NCBI GenBank assembly: GCA_964465665.1
Contig: CAYXKM010000331.1
Span: 1 to 10,638, forward strand
Reading direction: 5' to 3'
Length of the DNA stretch: 10,638 bases
DNA from: JAKEGN01 sp964465665
GTDB taxonomy: Bacteria; Pseudomonadota; Gammaproteobacteria; Steroidobacterales; Woeseiaceae
The position numbers were made by a program, and so were the translations under genes. Shown here in pieces: positions 7,346-10,638 of the stretch. Under the pieces are notes generated by a model, which was not told the DNA's origin, made no database searches, and saw only the letters and a list, made by a program, of their open reading frames with translations. Each line of letters opens with the position of its first letter. Position 1 is the stretch's first letter.

Positions 7346-8361
7346 TCCTTTTCCTTGCGTGCCTCGAGCGCACTCAAACGGGCGGAGAGCATATCCAGCC
7401 GCCGAAAGCGCGCAACCTGCCGTTTCCAGATGCCCGATTCCTCGGCCGGAAAACCGCTGGAATAGGTGCCCGGCTTATCTATGTTCTTCGAGATCATAGT
7501 CTTGCCTGTCACGATGACATCGTCGCAGATGGTCAGGTGGCCGACGATACCAGTCTGGCCGGCGAACATGCACCTCTTGCCGATCACCGTACTCCCGGAG
7601 ACGCCGGTCATCGCGGCCATGGCCGTGTGCTCACCGATGCGCACGTTGTGTGCGATTTGCACCAGGTTATCGAGCCTGACCCCGTTCTCTATCACCGTAT
7701 GATCGATGGCCCCACGGTCGATCGTTGCATTGGCGCCAATCTCGACATCATCACCGATGCGAACGCCTCCGATCTGCGGCACTTTCACCCAGCCGGTTTC
7801 GCTCATTGCATTGCCGAAACCGTCCGAGCCGATCACCGCACCGGGATGCACGATGCATCGCGAACCAATGCTGACGTCCGCGCCCAAGGTGACGTTGGCT
7901 GCCAGTCGCGTGCCCTCGCCAATCCGGCAGTCCCTGCCAATAACGCAGCCGGGCCCGACAATCGCCCTGTCGTCGATTGCACAATTGTCGCCGATCACGG
8001 TATGCGCGGCGACGTGCGCACTCGCAGCAACTATTGCGGATGCCGCTACGACAGCACTGGCATGCACCCCTGGCGGCATTGTCGCTGGCGGATGCAAGAC
8101 CGCAGCTATGCGGGCGTAAAGCAGGTAAGGATTGGAACTGACCAGTGCATTCACCGGGCAGGTGTCGGCATCGGCCGCACGCAGGATTACGGCAGCCGCC
8201 CGTGTTTCCGTCAACAGGTGTCGATACGCGGGGGCGGAAAGAAAACTGACGCTGGATCCGTCAGCGCCGGACAAGGTCGCGACGCGGGATACCTGAACGG
8301 ATGGATCGCCAATCAGCTCGCAGCCGAACTGAATCGCCAGTTCGCCAAGGCTGATTGCCAT
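7342..8361 (-). CDS. lpxD: UDP-3-O-acylglucosamine N-acyltransferase
   Basis: LpxD adds the second 3-hydroxyacyl chain, to the 2-amino group of UDP-3-O-acyl-glucosamine, after LpxA and the deacetylase LpxC (not in the window). The product is 339 residues (E. coli 341). The N-terminal uridine-binding domain covers about 1-95, with SFLSAPAYRHLL and SSNPYLLYARI. A left-handed beta-helix follows from about 100 to 295, with clear hexapeptide units such as VIGRDC, RIGEGT, RLAANV and TLGADV. GSDGFG, WVKVPQIGGVRIGDDVEIG and the catalytic H238 in VQIAHNV (E. coli H239) are conserved. A C-terminal helix with Leu at regular spacing ends the protein. Residues 103-117 contain VAASA twice with different codons, which is normal helix periodicity. 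ATG at 8361 is well placed by homology, but the ribosome site is weak. It follows skp by 28 bases. Confidence 0.98.
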   Translation of the reverse strand: MAISLGELAIQFGCELIGDPSVQVSRVATLSGADGSSVSFLSAPAYRHLLTETRAAAVILRAADADTCPVNALVSSNPYLLYARIAAVLHPPATMPPGVHASAVVAASAIVAASAHVAAHTVIGDNCAIDDRAIVGPGCVIGRDCRIGEGTRLAANVTLGADVSIGSRCIVHPGAVIGSDGFGNAMSETGWVKVPQIGGVRIGDDVEIGANATIDRGAIDHTVIENGVRLDNLVQIAHNVRIGEHTAMAAMTGVSGSTVIGKRCMFAGQTGIVGHLTICDDVIVTGKTMISKNIDKPGTYSSGFPAEESGIWKRQVARFRRLDMLSARLSALEARKEKE

Positions 8362-8389
8362 TCCGGTTGGCTGGACGCCGGAGTGCCGC

Positions 8390-8926
8390 CTAGTTGCCAG
8401 CAGCCTGGAAGTTCGCTTCCATGGCTTTCAGCACGCTCTCGGTGATGTTGACTGCATTACTCGCATAGAGCACGCCGTCACCGACCACGAGATCGAATCC
8501 GGCAGACTGTGCATAGTCCTGTACTTCCTTGAGCAGGGCACGCTGCAGGTTTCCGAGCTCCTCATTGCGGCGCAGATTGAGGTCTTCCTGAAACTCGTTT
8601 TGCAGGCGCGACACTTCCCGTTGCAGGTCACGCAGGTCCTTTTCGGCATTGCGCCTTTCGGTTTCGCCCATCACGGCGACGTCGCGTTGTACCTTCGCGC
8701 TGAGATCGTCGAATTCCTTCTGTTTGGCAAGGACTTCACGCTGACGCGGCGCAAACTCTTCCTGCAATGCATCCATCGCGACAGTCGCCTGCGGCGCCCT
8801 TTGCATGAGGACGGGAACGTTGACAACGCCGATCTTCAGATCCTGCGCTGCGGACGGCTGAACGGCAGCCGCCAGTAATACGATGGCAAAAATTGCGCTG
8901 AAAGTAGCTTGCTTTACAAGATTCAT
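8390..8926 (-). CDS. skp: Periplasmic chaperone Skp/OmpH
   Basis: Skp is a trimeric periplasmic chaperone that holds unfolded outer-membrane proteins on their way to the BAM complex. The product is 178 residues. The start ATG at 8926 gives a classic signal peptide: MNLVKQ, a hydrophobic core FSAIFAIVLLAAAV and a likely cleavage after PSAA (A27), leaving about 151 residues. The mature part starts with QDLKIGVVNVPVLMQRAPQ, the family N-terminal strand. Charged coiled-coil arms follow at about 55-138 (for example LRDLQREVSRLQNEFQEDL), then the conserved GFDLVVGDGVLYAS block. The frame stays open 25 codons further upstream, but that stretch lies over the bamA end and has no signal-peptide character. 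It lies 13 bases after bamA, with GGA 6 bases before the start, so the client chaperone and its insertase are made together. Confidence 0.95.
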   Translation of the reverse strand: MNLVKQATFSAIFAIVLLAAAVQPSAAQDLKIGVVNVPVLMQRAPQATVAMDALQEEFAPRQREVLAKQKEFDDLSAKVQRDVAVMGETERRNAEKDLRDLQREVSRLQNEFQEDLNLRRNEELGNLQRALLKEVQDYAQSAGFDLVVGDGVLYASNAVNITESVLKAMEANFQAAGN

Positions 8927-8939
8927 AATGAGTCCAAAA

Positions 8940-10638
8940 TTAAAATGCCTGACCAATTGAAAACTGGAATCGCTCCAGCTCGTCTCCATAGTACCTGTCA
9001 TTGCCCCTGTAATCGTTGAGCGGATAGGCGTAGCTGAAGCGGAACAATCCGAGCGGCGCCAGCCACTGAACCGCGATGCCCACCGATGTTCTCAGTTCAT
9101 TGAAATCCGGCTCGTATTCAACGGGGCTCCCAAGCTTGTCCGTGAACGCGACTTCGCCTGTATTGAAGACGTTACCGATATCGTAAAAAAGGCTTGCTCT
9201 CGCCTGGCTGGCAAACTTGTCCGGGAGGGGGATTATAAGCTCTGCCTGCGCCGCAACCAACACATTACCGCCGTAAGGGTTGCCAAAGCTGTCCCGGGGA
9301 CCCATCCACGATTCGCGGTAACCGCGAATCGACGACGGGCCACCGCCATAGAACTGCTTGTACGGTGGCAGCGCGGTCGTGGCATGCAGGGCTTCGCCCA
9401 TGCCGATATCCGCATTCAGCGCCAGCGTCCATCGACCGAAAAGCGGCTGGTACCGGGTCCCGTTGTACCGGGCGGTGTAGTACTCCACGTCGCTCCCGGG
9501 GAGCGTGTAGCCGAAGAACAGCTGGTGACGCGACCCCCGGTCCGCAAACAGGCTGCGGTTGCGGCTGTCGAAGCTCCATCCCGCCAGCAATTCCACGCTG
9601 TCGAACTTGGTGCCGAAGAATATGATGCCGCCGCCAACATCGGTGATGAACGGATCGCCGTTTTGCGATACCCAATTCTGCGCCTGCTGGGTGCTGCTTG
9701 TGGATGAGAGCAGTTCATTGCGCTGATAATTGATGCCAAAACTCAGGTTCTGGAATTCCGTAATCGGGTATCCGTAGTCCAGCGTAAGGCCGCCACTGGT
9801 GGTCGAGAAGTCTGACGACCCGGAAGTGAACTGCGTAATATCCCTGTAGTTCAGCGACACGGTGCGCCGTACGCCGTCAATGGTGCGGTACGGGTCGGTA
9901 TGCGAGAGGTTGTAGTATTTCGAATACTGTCCGGACGTTGCTTCGAGAGCGACTCGATTGCCCGTGCCCAGGAAATTGGTGTGCACAATGCTGCCATTCA
10001 GCATCAGCTTTTGTGATTCAGAATATCCGAGGCCGCCGCTGAACTGGCCCGGCATGCGATACTCGAGTGCGAAATCCACATCGACCAGGTCCGGGCTGCC
10101 CGGGACCGGTACGTTCTCGACCTCGACACTCTCTATATACGGCAACCGTTGCAATCGGATTTTCGAGCGCTCGATCAGCCTGTTCGACAGGTATGCCCCT
10201 TCGGCCTGGCGCATCTCCCGCCGCAATACGTCGTCATTGACCTCGTCGACACCCGAGAAATTGATGCGCCGGACGTATACACGACTCTGGGGATCGATGA
10301 AAAATGTGACCTCCGCCTCCTTCTTCTCATGGTCGAGTTCAGGCACCGGCTCGATCTCAGCGTTGGCGTAGCCCTCTTCACCGAGGCGGAAAGCCATCAG
10401 TTCAGTCGACTGGGTCAGCAATCGCAGGTTGAAGATCGAACCCGGCTGTGCAAACACCAGGCCTCGCAATACTTCTTCCGGAACAACCATCTTGCCGACA
10501 AGATTGATTTTGGAGATCGTGTACTGGTCACCTTCGTGTATGTTGACCGTAACGTAAATGTCCTTCTTGTCCGGCGATATGGCGACCTGGGTCGATTCAA
10601 CGCGAAAGTCAGCATAGCCGCGATCCATGTAAAAGGAT
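8940..10638 (-). CDS. bamA: Outer membrane protein assembly factor BamA (5'-truncated by window edge)
   Basis: BamA is the core of the BAM complex that folds beta-barrel proteins into the outer membrane. The frame runs open off the right edge, so the signal peptide, POTRA1-2 and part of POTRA3 are missing. About 565 residues are visible. STQVAISPDKKDIYVTVNIHEGDQY is the end of POTRA3. POTRA4 runs to about DPQSRVYV. POTRA5 holds INFSGVDEVNDDVLRREMRQAEGAYL, whose REMRQ.EG includes the Glu known in E. coli to contact BamD. The Omp85 barrel follows, with DRGSRHQL, the loop-6 motif GGGPSSIRGYRES and a C-terminal beta-signal ERFQFSIGQAF ending in Phe. Loop 6 is shorter than in E. coli and lacks its disulfide cysteines; no Cys is visible at all. 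The ATG at 10628 is an internal Met, not the start. The stop is TAA. Confidence 0.97.
   Translation of the reverse strand, partial: SFYMDRGYADFRVESTQVAISPDKKDIYVTVNIHEGDQYTISKINLVGKMVVPEEVLRGLVFAQPGSIFNLRLLTQSTELMAFRLGEEGYANAEIEPVPELDHEKKEAEVTFFIDPQSRVYVRRINFSGVDEVNDDVLRREMRQAEGAYLSNRLIERSKIRLQRLPYIESVEVENVPVPGSPDLVDVDFALEYRMPGQFSGGLGYSESQKLMLNGSIVHTNFLGTGNRVALEATSGQYSKYYNLSHTDPYRTIDGVRRTVSLNYRDITQFTSGSSDFSTTSGGLTLDYGYPITEFQNLSFGINYQRNELLSSTSSTQQAQNWVSQNGDPFITDVGGGIIFFGTKFDSVELLAGWSFDSRNRSLFADRGSRHQLFFGYTLPGSDVEYYTARYNGTRYQPLFGRWTLALNADIGMGEALHATTALPPYKQFYGGGPSSIRGYRESWMGPRDSFGNPYGGNVLVAAQAELIIPLPDKFASQARASLFYDIGNVFNTGEVAFTDKLGSPVEYEPDFNELRTSVGIAVQWLAPLGLFRFSYAYPLNDYRGNDRYYGDELERFQFSIGQAF
9309..9331. 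repeat. 23-base odd-centred palindrome inside bamA loop-6 codons
   Basis: The arms CGATTCGCGGT (9309-9319) and ACCGCGAATCG (9321-9331) are exact reverse complements around one base (A9320). As RNA it would fold as a 10-bp stem with a 3-base loop. On the minus strand it codes for SIRGYRES, the conserved loop-6 motif of the Omp85 barrel. The structure is seen directly; no function is shown. Confidence 0.6.

Noticed and set aside
8010..8060. Repeated VAASA codons in lpxD as a possible recent tandem duplication
   Set aside because: The two copies use different codons and fit the hexapeptide period of the beta-helix.
8927..9001. Upstream extension of skp by 25 residues
   Set aside because: It would bury the clear signal peptide behind a charged, polar stretch and overlap the bamA end.
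9491..9505. Second odd-centred palindrome in bamA, arms CGCTCCC and GGGAGCG
   Set aside because: Seven-base arms with a one-base centre are expected about once by chance in a window of this size.

Overview
The window is a dense, single-direction block of housekeeping genes, all on the minus strand. In order of transcription (right to left) they are bamA (5' end outside the window), skp/ompH, lpxD, fabZ, lpxA, lpxB, rnhB, dnaE and accA (3' end outside the window). This is the order of the Escherichia coli bamA-skp-lpxD-fabZ-lpxA-lpxB-rnhB-dnaE-accA cluster, so the source is almost certainly a gammaproteobacterium with a lipid A outer membrane. GC content looks fairly high by eye. The proteins are clearly diverged from enterobacterial ones, for example in BamA loop 6 and in the LpxA acyl-chain pocket. 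I cannot name a genus. No mobile element, tRNA, rRNA, CRISPR array or sign of transfer is visible.

Right part (8390-10638): BamA is the outer-membrane protein insertase and Skp is the periplasmic chaperone that delivers clients to it. Middle (4954-8361): LpxD, LpxA and LpxB are early acyltransferase and disaccharide-forming steps of lipid A synthesis. FabZ, the dehydratase that competes with lipid A synthesis for 3-hydroxyacyl-ACP, sits between lpxD and lpxA. Left part (1-4957): RNase HII, the DNA polymerase III alpha subunit, and the acetyl-CoA carboxylase alpha subunit that makes malonyl-CoA for fatty acids. The block therefore links outer-membrane protein assembly, lipid A and fatty-acid supply with DNA replication.

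Gene junctions are tight. lpxD/fabZ, fabZ/lpxA and lpxB/rnhB overlap by 4 bases (ATGA, GTGA and TTGA), lpxA and lpxB are 5 bases apart, bamA and skp 13, and skp and lpxD 28. The only real gaps are 138 bases before dnaE and 68 bases before accA. The second holds a perfect 9-bp inverted repeat directly after the dnaE stop codon.

I found no undescribed multi-gene system. The points worth a second look are small: a Met in the LpxA hydrocarbon-ruler position that predicts short (C10-like) primary acyl chains, a 23-base near-perfect palindrome lying exactly on the BamA loop-6 IRGY codons, the hairpin between dnaE and accA, the part-eroded PHP metal site of DnaE, and the run of NTGA stop-start overlaps with three different start codons.
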